Source: Tubulanus polymorphus
Taxonomy: Eukaryota; Nemertea; Palaeonemertea; Tubulaniformes; Tubulanidae
Length of the DNA: 64,000 nucleotides
Direction of reading: 5' to 3'
Assembly: GCF_964204645.1 (NCBI RefSeq)
Contig: NC_134025.1
Span: 23,528,001 to 23,592,000 of the forward strand
The notes beneath the pieces are model-generated. The model was not told where the DNA came from. It did not search any database and was given only the letters and a program-made list of their open reading frames with translations. This document shows positions 36,278 through 47,645 of this stretch, piece by piece. Position 1 is the first letter of the stretch. Each line of letters starts with the position of its first letter. The translations under genes were made by a program, and so were the position numbers.

Positions 36278-39200
36278 TCACACATCACTTTCCTTTAAGT
36301 TGAGACTCGTGCACAAATGCGGGTACTCATTTTCAAATGTATGTAAGTCCTGCGATGTAATATCCGATGAAAGAAATTCATTCACAGCTTCTAAGTCTCT
36401 TTCCTTATCCTACAATTGAAAAATAAATATAATTTTAATTCCAAGTTTGAAAAGGCTGTTAAATTGTTGAATTTATTGCAGACATTAAGAGCAAGTGTAC
36501 CAAAAAAAGAAATTTAGTGAATATTCTCCCATGTCAACTCGCCCTATCTTTTATATACTCTCGCAAACCGATGGTAGTTGTAACTAGAATTTGAATATAT
36601 GCTCCACCCTTTAGCCCAATGGAATACAGTACTTTCTCATTTAAAGTACAGTACCAGTAGCTACCGAAATGAATTAATTCAACGCTGTATCGAACCTTTA
36701 GTGTTCGTTGTAAACTTTGTAATTTCATCATCTTTTCAACTTCGTCTGATGAACGCGTAGTTTTTGCAAGAACCGTCCGCCTGCGGCTGTTCATGTTTTC
36801 ACCGTCGATTATCGAAAGATTTTGACGTTTGAATTGATCGGTTAGTCGTTTCAATTCGTCACCTTGCCGTCTCAAACGTACAGGTTCTTCACTACCTATC
36901 AATTCATATAATACACACAGCTTAGAAGCTTAGTCGGGATGGGTTTAAAACTGTGGATAACATAAAAATCATGAGGAACGTTTTCTATTCATCTACGGCC
37001 TTAAGAACAGGGGTCTAAACTGACCAACCAATCAGTTGTATATACCGATTCAGTTGTATTTACCCTACGTTTTACAGTCAAACCTAGTTAATTTTAGCGG
37101 AGAAGTGATTATAACAAAAATTTTCATGTCACAGCGGAAAATTTTGTTATTTCCTTTGATTTTCATTGATATCGCTTTCAAAGAGATAGCAGGTAGAATG
37201 GAACAAATTCTGTGTCCCTTGAGCAATTTTCATTGATTACAACAAAATACCAGAGGTTGCAGCATACAGAGGTAGTGCTAAATGAGTCTGGATGTACTAT
37301 AATAAGTTCTGGGATTGATCTTTGTTCTCGGGTAGGCCATGTCTTCATGCACTCTGTGGGTCAGTGTCAGCGCTGATGGAGGTACATGAGATGGCTTCGC
37401 TGTACAGTACAGTACAACATGAAACGTTGTCATGAAAGTACTTACTACAATATTGAGGTTTCAAGAGTGGATCTAAACGCAATTAAATCATAAACAGAGA
37501 TTACAAGCCCCTGGTGGCCCTTGGTCTTTGATATTGAGGCCTACATAATTTTTAAATTTTCTCCCCTACCCCCACTGTATGAATAATCGGATACAACAAA
37601 GTTTTTAAAGGTTGTAACGAGGTTTGACTGTAGCTGCACAGCAGTAGATCTTGAACGTGTATATCCACCTTACCCACAAAACCACAATAACTCACGAGGT
37701 TCACTGATCTACGCACCTTCACTATCGGTGACTGTTATTTTGACTTTAGCTGGACTATCACAGTTATGCCTTGAGTGGAAATCTTCTGATATACTCGACG
37801 AATCGCTATCAGTTGTATGTCGATGTTGATAGGATAAACTGTCTTTGTCCGTATCACGGTCACTCTCCTCTTCACTTTCGCTATAATATCCAGGCTCTAC
37901 AATGAAACAAATTCAAACCTATCAACATTTTAATGTCATGCAATGAATATTGTTTAATTGGTAACAAAAAAACTCTACAGACTAAAATCCACATTTTTTG
38001 GGTGTAAATTTGATTCAAAGAGATACTGCCTGGTTGAAAATGAAGCACGGCAATCCTCACAATACAAGTGCTGAAGGTTCAAGCCCTCCAAAGGAACAAG
38101 GCTTATATCTAGAGGAGCTGAGATGTGTTTTCCAAACATTTTAGACTCATAATCAACTACGGTTTAAGTTCAGTAATTTCTATAGCCTCCGGCTTTATAA
38201 AACATCAAGGATTAAGTGCTCTAGCATGGTGGGCTGCCGTGCTGAAGTCCCTCACTGAGAACATTTTATCATAAAATAAATCAATATTAACTTATGAATT
38301 ATGAACCACAAGACTTACGTAGTTGTGGAACTTTTAGTTTAACTGATGCGCCAGGGTTGTGAAATCCACCGATAGTGCCAGCACTGGTGGACGACGCATC
38401 AAAACCAATAGCTGCGAGTCCTAGTTTATTCATCCATCTAAATGAGATAATAAACAGAAAACATCACTTTCCATTGATACGTTCATTGAGAATAAACATT
38501 TAACCCGTAATGCATATGAAACAACAACGTACTTGCTTCTGTCTTCTTGACTATCAGATGCAAAGTAGAACGTGGTACCAGAATGGGCCAGTTTAAATGC
38601 GCTGAAAACAATGAACATGAGCAAATCTATATTGCAATGCTCGTGAATGTCAACCTATAATGACAATGAAAACATTTCAAGCAAAAAACAGAAAGCTTAA
38701 AAAACAACACTCACAACCGCTTTCCTTTGATTTCCGGAGCTGGCGAAACTTGAAATCCGGGAACTGCTATCAGACCTTCAGCTTTTGTATCCTGCAATGA
38801 TAGCAATAACCTAATGACATACGCAATACCAAAATCATGTACCCATTAGGATAACTGGATATAAGCCTATACATTAAATTGTCTGAAAACTGCAGTCAGG
38901 ACAGTTTTGCTGAAATTGCAACGTGGTCAATATCAACTAGAATAATTTCCAAATCCTATAATTTCTCGAATAAGATTTATTTCAAATTAAGTACAACAGA
39001 GACTTAAAAAAGCAGATCTTTGAAGGAACAACGCAACAGAAGCGAAGTGAAGTAACCAAACATCAGTTCCGCTTGAAATAGAGATTGTTACATGGATGTT
39101 CTCTTTTTCTGGATTAAAGCAACCACGCATCCATGCCTTCCTATACAACAGCTGTTATGTGTATAATATAAATATATTAGTAGAATGTCTGTTTTTACTT

Positions 39201-42200
39201 TTTGCTGTGGCCTGTGGCATTAAAAGTGCTTCGTAGCCTAAGATCATTTCTGATCATTTACTGGGGAATTGAAATGTTGCCAATTCAAAATAGCTAGAAA
39301 TCAATATTGTGAAGCAAATGCAAGACACTTGGACAATACCATAATACAAGTAGAGAGATGGCATATCTATTAATTATGTCCTTTGATATACAGTATTATT
39401 GGTATTGTCTGTTCAGTGATCTGTGATTCGCTGACCGCTCTAACAATAACACAGCATTTACATACCACTCCTAGTTTCATAGCTTTCTGTTACCAACAAA
39501 ACACAATCACAAACAGAATTTATACATCATTTTGTTTACATTTGTCAATGTTTTAAATGGAGGATTCATCTCATCACGAAACGATACAACAGGTTTCTTA
39601 CGGGTTTCCCAATTTCATTTTCCATAACTTTTCCATACCCCATTTCCATGCCAACTTAGAACAGGCAATGCAGGCCCATTCAATGTAAATAAATGCCAAA
39701 TATTAACAATACCATTTCATAAAGTTTCTCATCAAATGTGTAGTTAAGACATTTATGTATATAGCCTAAAATTCAAAGTAGAAGAAAAATTGTGTTTCTT
39801 TATCATTTTCTGATTTTCCATACATTTTCCATACGCTATAGAGTAAAAAACAAATTTCCATAAATTTCCAAGGGCCTGGAAAAATAACTACCCTTTCCAA
39901 AACTTTCTGAAACCCTTAAGAACCCTGATACAAGCAACACTGCATAAACCAGCACAAACTACTTCGAAGAGGGAATTCAACATTTTCAGTATTAAACGAA
40001 AACCTTCACAAAACAAAACATGTACTTACATCTGGATCCTTGTAGTAATAGAGCACAGGTCCCTTCAGTACAAACCATCGTTTACTCCATTTACTACCAG
40101 TGAGTTTTAAGTGAGCTATTTTCTTCTTCCACAACCATCCTTGACACATTCCCTGTCCCAAATCTTTACACGAAACACGTCGATCTGTGCGTACAAAAGA
40201 ATTGAATATTAAGTCAAAATATCTGCTTCGGTTTTAAAGGAAAAGATTGAAATTTTCAAGATCAAAATCAACAAAAAATAACATATTGACAAATAACTGA
40301 ATAAACCCTGCGGTTAGAGCTGGTCTATAAAACCCACTTTCAGGCTACAAATTCCAAATAACAAATCAAACTGTAACCAATTCAAAAGCATTTTGCCATT
40401 TCAAAAGTTGATATCAACTCACCAGTTTTCTTTACTGGTTTTTGTTTACGCATCCTCACGACAGACGGTGAATTGTATGACGGCTAGAACATCGCAAAGA
40501 AAAAACATATGATCTAAACCACGAATTGGATATTGAGGCACATGAATTACAAATTATTGAGGAAAAAAACACACTCACATCTACACCAGCCATCGGAATT
40601 TTCTGCGGGACTCCACCAACAACATTGATCATATAGCTTCCTTCTTGGCTGTTTACAAAATAGAATACAAGTATGAACTCCTAAAAATACTGTCCTCGAA
40701 AAACAATAAGGGACCATTCATTTATTACGTACGCGTGAAATTCCAATTTTTCAACCCCTCCTCCCCAAGCATACCTTAATTTAGAACCACCCCAGCGTAT
40801 ATTTTTACATTTGAAATTAAATTGATAATTCTAAGTATATTCAGCTTCAAACGGATGAGTATTCCATAGATTCACGGTATATTAGATCGGTAGAAACTAT
40901 CGTAACGTAATTATCAATTTCCGGGGTATCAGCTTCTGAGACTTTCGTCGAATCGCTGTATCGGTAGTTTGTGGTCAAAGAATTTCCTTGTACAATAGAC
41001 ATATTAGCGTACGTATAACGTATGATTTGACCGACTCCCCCGTAAAGATTCGTATGCATCAGATATAACCCCCTCCAACACGCGTACAAAAATAAATGAA
41101 TGTCCCCTAATTCCAAAGTGCCATTTCATGCAACCAAAGGTTTGTTCAAAAGGTTATTTTTGTCGATCAAATCAACTTGTGATATCGGTACTATTCGGAC
41201 TTACTCAGACTCGGTTCTTGACTGTCCACTCGTGCTATCATTATCATCAGAAGCATCATCCTGTAAAAACAAAGCATTGTCGGTATCTATCATTCAACGA
41301 ATTCTAACAACATATACATAATCATTACTTTGCATTGAAATAGCATAACACACACAAGGAAGGTCATCAAATCGGGGAATATATTTTTCCAATTACTGCT
41401 GTAGTATTCAATTTCAAACTACATAATATCGATTTGTGTGTTTAAACCTGAAATCTGGTGATAGAAAATCCTATTACTTTCCCAAAAAATACTGCAATAT
41501 CTCATTACGGTCTGTAATAATAATGAATACATGTCTATGGCCTGGTTGAAATGCTATGCTCAAGTAATATCTTATTTCAGGGGAAAATGCTTTTTACTTC
41601 CTCATTTTTTCCGACAATTTCATTTTGTTACAAGCTATTTTTCAGTACACGTGCTGCATTTTAGGCGACCTACAAATATGGAACTATCAAATATTGAATT
41701 TTTTGATTGTGATATGGTGATATTATCACTTTCAACCAATGTGCACAATGATTTTAAACTTCAAAACAGGTTATTCTGGATATCTCTGGTATAATGAATA
41801 CCCGGTATTATTCACTGCTTTTTATATTTAACCTATAAACTACAGTTATATCATGTGACAAAAGTGAAACATTCATAATATTTCCTCACCCGATAATCCT
41901 TGCTGGTGCTCGATCTTTTTGTAATTTTCATCAATACTGGATCACTTTTTGCATCGAACAATGCCGGTTGTTGCACGCGAGATATTTTACGCTCTCTGCT
42001 ATGAGTTTTTGCCTCGTGGCCTTTTTCTTTCTTCTTCTTCATCACGGGCGATAGATCCTTCCTACGCAAAACGGGAGATGGCCGCTGAACTTTAGTTTCA
42101 CTAGTGATTTGGTAAGAACCGATCATTTCGACTGCAATAAGGTAGAACAACAATTAAAAGATTATCTGATATTCAGCTTACGGGGTTAAGCTGGAAGCCA

Positions 42201-45200
42201 GACAGGTTTATATCAAAACTGTTTCATGGTTATTGAAAATTTGATTCAAGTATTCTTCTTCTTACGCATCTCCTCTGATGTAATCGGTTACTTATAAATA
42301 CATGCTTTTAACTACAATGGGCCTAGTTCTAGAATAATCAAGAAATAACACCAGCATGATTTCATGTTTCATTATCTGGTATTCAGATCAAAATATGGCT
42401 AAAAAGAATTGATATTTTTTCTCCTTTCCGTCGAGCTTAAGTAAAAGTTTACCCGGCCAGCCGCCTATCTACCCCGTACATTATTACTTTTTTTGATATC
42501 ACGATCAAGCTAACGATAAACAAACCCGGCAGCTATAAATATGAACCGATTACAACTTTTATCACGGTTTAAAAAACAACCTGGCTGATTCAAAGAAGCT
42601 AGGTATCATTTCTTTTTTAGCCCGAACAGAACTATGGTCTTAGTCCTCGCAGTGTACACTTGTGAAGAACTGTTTCGTAAAAAAATCGTAACACACATAC
42701 CCCCTGGAGTCTTTTCATTGGTTACAACATGGTTCGTACGATCGATTACCGGAGAAGCACCGGTTACCGTTGCGCGCCGTTTTTTCTCATCGCGGTCAAG
42801 CTGTGGAGATTCTGAACCACTTCTAAATACTTCGTTATCGGTATCAACATCCCTAAAACGATTCAAATTATTAGAGATGATTTTGTTAGTAGGAGAAACT
42901 CAATCATTTCATTACGGAGATTACAATCGATTACATTTACATATGAAACATTTAGGGTTCTTACGGGTTTCCCAATTTCATTTTTCATAGCTTTTCATAC
43001 CCAGGTTATAAATTTACACATCATCAATCTAGAACAGGCAATGTGGGTCTGTTCATAGTAAATAGGTGCCAATTATCAAGACCACTGACTAAGTGTTTCC
43101 ATAGTTTTCAAAGGCCTAGAAAAAATTCCCATTTTCCAAGACTTTCAAAAACGTGTAAGAACCCTGAACTCTTGATAGAAATCACAAGGTTCCATTCAAA
43201 ATGAGTCTTTCGCGATCCTGACAGTCCTTAATACTAGTATCAAGTACACTTATAACAATATTCACAAGTTGGGAAATAATGAATAAGAATTCACTACCAG
43301 CATTTTTGGCCCACTCTCCAAGAGCTGACTTACCAATCACTGGAAGATCTATCTAGATAACTTTCCGATCTATACTTTTTTAAACTGCCGATGATTCTAC
43401 AGAATGTATTTCGCAACATTTTCAACGGTTGGAAACTCCAACATAGTAGTTACATACGGTAATCGTATCGTAAATGCAGCTAATTCTTAATACGACATAA
43501 CTAGAGGCACGTTTCATCACAAATAATTCAATACGAAATGTATACGGCAAATCGGTAATCCAGGTTTTAGGGTTAATTTTGTCTCGTTAATGCACAGCAG
43601 TCGCGGTAGCGCTACAATCATTAACAAGGTCGCAAGAAAGAATGATCAACATGCAGTATATTGATACTGGAAACGAGTGTACACACAAATATGTGACAGA
43701 CATCGTGATAAGGGTAATAAATAAAACACCGAGTTGAAATGAATCACTACATTGCGCCACATCATCGAGAGATGAGGTATTGAAAATTTTGAAACGGAAG
43801 TGAGAATAAAAGGTGGTTATAACAGTGATAGACCGTGCACATACAGGCATTGAATATTGACAATTAGAATCGAGTTCATTGTTAATAAATTCACCTCGCA
43901 AATTACTCATTACCAACCTTGACCAACCTATTGGCTAGGTTTCATTATAGAACACCGGGTCCACTAGGTCATAATTTTGTTACGGGGAAAAAAAATCTCA
44001 TGTGTTTTGTGATATCAAATAATACTTTGATTCAAAATAAAAACAGTACAAGGAAAACCCCATTATTCCTTTCCTATTAGATCTATGGAGAATAAATGCT
44101 ATTCGGAAATATCCTCAATCAATAGAGCCTTCAGGAACCTCATCTTCCTTAATTGGGGAAATTCATCACATTTAAAAACAAATGAACACACCGACATTCA
44201 TTCTGACAGAACTCTTCTCTCGGACAACAAAATTTTTACCTGTTTCGGAAAAGTAGACTGCAGCGGTTAATACGATGAGAAGACATTTTATTTCTGTTGA
44301 TTATGGTAAATTTGTTGAACATACAAATGAAATACCCATCAAGCGATTTACTCATGAAAATAATAAGTACTCGTTCCAGGAAGTATGATCGGTAATCATA
44401 AACAAACACGTATTCAGTGAAGAGGCAAAAGCTTGAAAGCTGTATATACACTACGTATCAGAAGAATGATTAAACTCGTACCTTCCGGGTAGTTTGTCTT
44501 GAGACGGGGGTATAGCAGCTAGTAGCGGAGAACGAGTCGTCAGTTTATCGGCACCGCTGACACCACCGGATCGACGTTTATGCGCTTTCGGAAACGTCGA
44601 CTGAAGCGGTTTCGGTTTCTGTTTACGGCGTATCGGTTTTCCGTAAGTGCTCGAATGATACGGACGTTTCTTCAACGTTAAATATATCTCTTTGTGATTC
44701 TCCCGCATCAGGCTGACGAGCTTTTTATGCTGCCACGCAATCTACACATTAAAGATAATTGTTTCGGCCGGTAAAAAATCTTCATGTTGCCTCATGCTGC
44801 TATAAGATCAATATACTTGTATTCTGGTGTATCGTTAGATGGCAACTTATTGTTTAAATCTACTTACCCGGTAGTTAAATGAATCCTGTTTTATACGATT
44901 TTTTACATGCAATCGAAATTAAAAATTCTATTTACCACTGTTTGATAATTCACTTGAACCACTTCATCTCCTTCTTCAACTTTTCCGGATACATGCGCAG
45001 GGGACTGGAATCATAAACAAACATTTACCGACGTACCGTATTACTATGACCGAGGAAACCAAAATTAAACCAGTGCATATCACGAATATTAGAGGCAAAA
45101 CACTTACAGGATTATTCACGGCACTTATAGTGTGAATTCCATCATAGGATGAGTGGATGTGAATACCCTAGAAGATAGCAAAGTTACAAATGATATAAAA

Positions 45201-47645
45201 GATTATCATAACTGAAAGATAATCATAACTTATGATAATCTTTCAGTTTTGATAACTTAACTTTGAAGACAACCAAATATTCATGATTAATTCATGGATG
45301 TAATCTTACGAGTTCCTCAGCCGGCTTCTTTCGAATATTAGCAAACTCCAGAGTTGCTGGTTGTATGACCAACGAATCTTTAGCATTTCGGATGAGATTG
45401 TCACAGATTTCAGCTAATTTCATACTCTAGAAAAAATTGACAAAAGAATTTCGTCAATTGATCAGTAAACAATAACACAAAATCTCTTTAAGACGAGAAT
45501 AGGAAGGTCTATGACATTTGAAACTCACGATGTCCAGTATTTTTTCTAAATTTGTTGGAGAACACGTGTCGCTTTGAGATGCGGCCAGGAGTTCCATACT
45601 CAGCTTCATTATGTTGTTATGAAGAATGATATATTCATCAGTCAGTTCAAATGGAAATCTATAATAACAAAACGTCAATTATTGAATAGAAAACACCTGA
45701 ACGAAAATGAGATACCACGGTACTGGTTAACCGTACATTTGAAGAACACCAACTTAATGATTTGGTGAATTGCTTGATAATCTGATAATTTCAATTTTCA
45801 ATGCCCCTTCGTGAACAAATAAGAGAAGTGGGCTAATAAGTGCTGATATGATTCTATAAAACACAGGCCTACCTGTTCAACCAGGATAGCATTGTCTTTG
45901 TAGCTCGAATCACATAACATACACCGGATAGGATCGAAACACAGTGTCCTGACCTCAAACGAGGACTACCACTGCTGTCTGAATAATAGTCCATCACTTC
46001 ATTACGCAGTGTATTTGATGTGCAGCTCACCTGCAGGGCCAGAGCCTGCAGATTCTCACGTTCTAAACCAAAATGCTAGAAAAGAAAGGCAATACTCTTT
46101 AGTATGACAGTAAATCATATCACAAATCTACTCAAGACCTGCTGGTATTCAGACTTAAAGTTATAATACTTAGCCAACTTATTTGTAAGGCTAGTTAACT
46201 CAAAATTTCTAAACATGTTCTATTTCAAAACTTACTAAATTGCACAATAGTTCAAGAGCTTCCAGAATTATTTCCTGATGGCCGAGTTTGTTGATGCCGA
46301 GAGCTTCCAGATTATCAGCACCAAAGTATAGAAGCTGTTTTCCATTGACTTCGTGATTTAAGAAGAAATGAACGTATGGTAGAATGACATCATCAAGACC
46401 TGAAAATTTTAAATCATTTCATTCATCAAATGCTGGTAGCGCAAAGTCGTTTATTTGACATTTATCCGAGAATGACTCAAAATCTTGCGTAAACTAACCA
46501 GGTCATGTGTCGATTTTACTTGAAGTTCAAGTGGATAAAAATTGCCTCAAAAAATATTGGTGAAATAATAGGCCAACCTTTTTCATAAGAAAATTGCCTC
46601 ATAAACGAAACACAATATCACCAAACAAACGCAAAAGAAAAATAATTGGAGGTGATGGTAATTTAATCAAAATCAGTTTATGGAGGTGAATTTAAAATCA
46701 TCGCATATTTGGCTTCGGTGTATTAATGTCAGAGGGTGTGATAGTGATTACAGGCTATACAACTGAAGTTCTCAGTGGAACCTCGTTATAACTCAAATAT
46801 AATGACTCATCGGATATTACAAATATAAAATTGTGTCCCAAATAAGACAATTGAATGACATTCATAATGGATAAAACTATTGGTTATAATGAACAAATCT
46901 TCTGGTCGCCTGAAGCTTGTTGTAACGCAGTGGATAGGCCTATTTTAGTGTGTTTATTTCCGCTATTTTACCGTACATCATCGCTGATTGGCTGATTTAC
47001 AGAGGTGTACAACTTAGAAAATTTGAGGAAAGTGTGGTGGAGAACAAAGTTAGAGAAAAATAGAGTGGATAGAGCGAGACTCGAACCCGGACCAGTATAT
47101 TACTAGCACAGCGTCATCCCACTAGACCACCGAGCTCACTGAAAACCAACCTAATGTTTTAACTATCTATAGGCCTAGTACCTCACCTTACCCTATCCCT
47201 AGGGGTAAAACGGACCCTCTAACCCTAACCCTCTGGGTCCTTTAAACCCTAAACCCATCAGAAACCCTAACCCTAAACCCAATAAAATGATTTTATTGTT
47301 ACTTCATTTAGTTAATACTATAATATAGAGTAATTATATAAAATAGCGGAAGTAAACACTTTGCTGTATACGGTTAAATATCCATTCGTTGTTGTAACGA
47401 GGTTCAGCTGCAGTCTCTCGATGTGAAACGTTATGTCGTTAGGGGAACGGCCCCTATATGTTATGATACATTGCGATGCTCTAGTGTCAGACTCCGTTGA
47501 CGTCGTGTGGTATTTGCTAAGTCCCAAGGGACAGAGTTTGTAAATCAACAACAAAAAACAGCAAGAGAAGAAGAGCAAGCAACCTACCCCTTAACCATTC
47601 AGCCACTTGCTCCGGGCTCCAGGACGGTACATTGACAAATGCCAT
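36278..47645 (-). CDS. CNKSR2-like: Connector enhancer of KSR (CNK), complete, 21 exons
   Basis: Scaffold between receptor/Ras signalling and Raf/KSR at the membrane. Exons (minus order): 47645-47588, 46399-46236, 46075-45873, 45658-45529, 45426-45310, 45167-45108, 45004-44936, 44741-44482, 42852-42701, 42131-41890, 41260-41205, 40648-40579, 40483-40423, 40184-40030, 39486-39466, 38791-38715, 38601-38533, 38437-38319, 37896-37717, 36895-36696, 36409-36278; 2595 nt, 864 residues, phases consistent. Domains: SAM (about 5-72; WSPEQVAEWLRG, LGINKLGHQEIILEAL), CRIC (76-185), PDZ (205-285; EEGDEVVQVNYQTV, YLTLKKRP), basic/Ser-rich linker, PH (563-665; GWLWKKK, KRWFVLKG, TTFYFASDSQEDRSKWMN), C-terminal coiled coil. 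The invariant pre-PH motif RRVSCKDLG is present. The C-terminus ESDV is a class I PDZ ligand, like ETHV in human CNKSR2. It is the single CNK seen here, as expected outside vertebrates. Confidence 0.95.
37074..37634. mobile_element. Non-autonomous DNA element with pogo/Tigger-like inverted ends
   Basis: The left end 'cagtcaaacctagttaattt' and the right end 'ggttgtaacgaggtttgact' are reverse complements of a CAGTCAAACCTCGTTA-type terminus. About 520 bp lie between, without a transposase ORF. It sits in the CNK intron between exons 37896-37717 and 36895-36696. Similar ends recur at 46774 and 47412. The superfamily assignment rests on the end sequence alone. Confidence 0.6.
39466..39486 (-). CDS. 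CNKSR2-like: 21-nt microexon of CNK inside the PH domain
   Basis: Minus strand: acceptor ...ggtaacag, then 21 nt encoding KAMKLGV, then donor gtatgt. Both neighbouring junctions are phase 0 and the exon is 3n long, so inclusion or skipping keeps the frame. It inserts seven residues between YYYKDPD and DTKAEG, a strand-connecting loop of the PH domain. Vertebrate CNK runs straight through this point (compare human EEDEKAEGF). The splice sites look genuine, but a chance match in a long intron cannot be excluded. Confidence 0.55.
39596..39925. repeat. Interspersed repeat, copy 1
   Basis: It starts 'ttcttacgggtttcccaatt' and ends 'aaacccttaagaaccctga'. A shorter, diverged copy lies at 42955-43167 with the same start, an internal 'tagaacaggcaatg' block and the same end. 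It is a non-coding element inserted twice in CNK introns. Confidence 0.75.
40709..41108. mobile_element. MITE-like element with 'agggaccattcatttatt' inverted ends
   Basis: The left end near 40709 ('gggaccattcatttattac') and the right end near 41108 ('aataaatgaatgtcccct') are inverted copies, with 'cgtacgcg' and 'cgcgtac' following inwards. About 400 bp, no transposase, in the CNK intron between exons 41260-41205 and 40648-40579. The minus-strand ORF inside it is considered spurious. Confidence 0.75.
42853..44481 (-). other. CNK intron after the PDZ exon
   Basis: Apart from repeat copy 2 (42955-43167) I see no further exon: the AG|G phase of the flanking exons joins cleanly. Minus-strand ORFs near 43587-43916 have no splice context. 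Confidence 0.6.
42955..43167. repeat. Interspersed repeat, copy 2
   Basis: Second, deleted copy of the repeat at 39596-39925, in the same orientation. It lies in the CNK intron between exons 44741-44482 and 42852-42701. Confidence 0.75.
45204..45254. repeat. Short near-perfect palindrome in a CNK intron
   Basis: The sequence around 'ataactgaaagataatcata' is followed immediately by its reverse complement with three or four mismatches. It would fold into a stem of about 25 bp between exons 45426-45310 and 45167-45108. Confidence 0.8.
47065..47139 (-). other. tRNA-like sequence, probably a SINE relic
   Basis: The minus strand shows an A-box-like TGGTCTAGTGG and a B-box-like GGTTCGAGTCT at tRNA spacing. 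The acceptor and T stems do not pair properly and the anticodon loop is unclear, so a functional tRNA is unlikely. A tRNA-derived SINE head or tRNA pseudogene fits best. Confidence 0.4.
47214..47280. repeat. Interstitial telomere-like repeat tract
   Basis: Degenerate CCCTAA units ('ctctaaccctaaccctct', 'aaaccctaaaccc', 'aaccctaaccctaaaccc') are interspersed with 'ctgggtcctt' and 'atcag'. It resembles the (TTAGGG)n telomere repeat of most animals, here inside a gene. Confidence 0.7.

Larger units (their letters stand above)
38792..40029 (-). other. CNK intron holding the microexon and a repeat copy
   Basis: Between PH-domain exons 40184-40030 and 38791-38715. Apart from the microexon at 39466-39486 and the interspersed repeat at 39596-39925, I see nothing else in it. 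Confidence 0.6.
46774..47412. mobile_element. Segment bounded by pogo-like inverted ends
   Basis: 'gtggaacctcgttataactc' at about 46774 and 'gttgtaacgaggttcagctg' ending at about 47412 are inverted copies of the terminus seen at 37074-37634. A third partial end ('cttgttgtaacgcagtgg') at about 46917-46935 suggests a short element at 46774-46935 and a separate one to its right, or a later insertion. Confidence 0.45.
46400..47587 (-). other. First CNK intron, repeat-rich
   Basis: It separates the start exon (SAM residues 1-19) from the second SAM exon. It holds pogo-like ends at about 46774 and 47412, a tRNA-like segment at 47065-47139 and a telomere-like tract at 47214-47280. There is no additional exon. 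Confidence 0.65.

Noticed and set aside
40847-41116. 89-codon minus-strand ORF
   Set aside because: It lies within the MITE at 40709-41108 and has no similarity to a transposase that I can see.
43587-43916. 109-codon minus-strand ORF in a CNK intron
   Set aside because: The flanking CNK exons already join in phase, there is no exon-like splice pair, and composition is not protein-like.
47065-47139. Functional tRNA gene on the minus strand
   Set aside because: Acceptor and T stems do not pair and the anticodon loop is ambiguous; a SINE or pseudogene is more likely.
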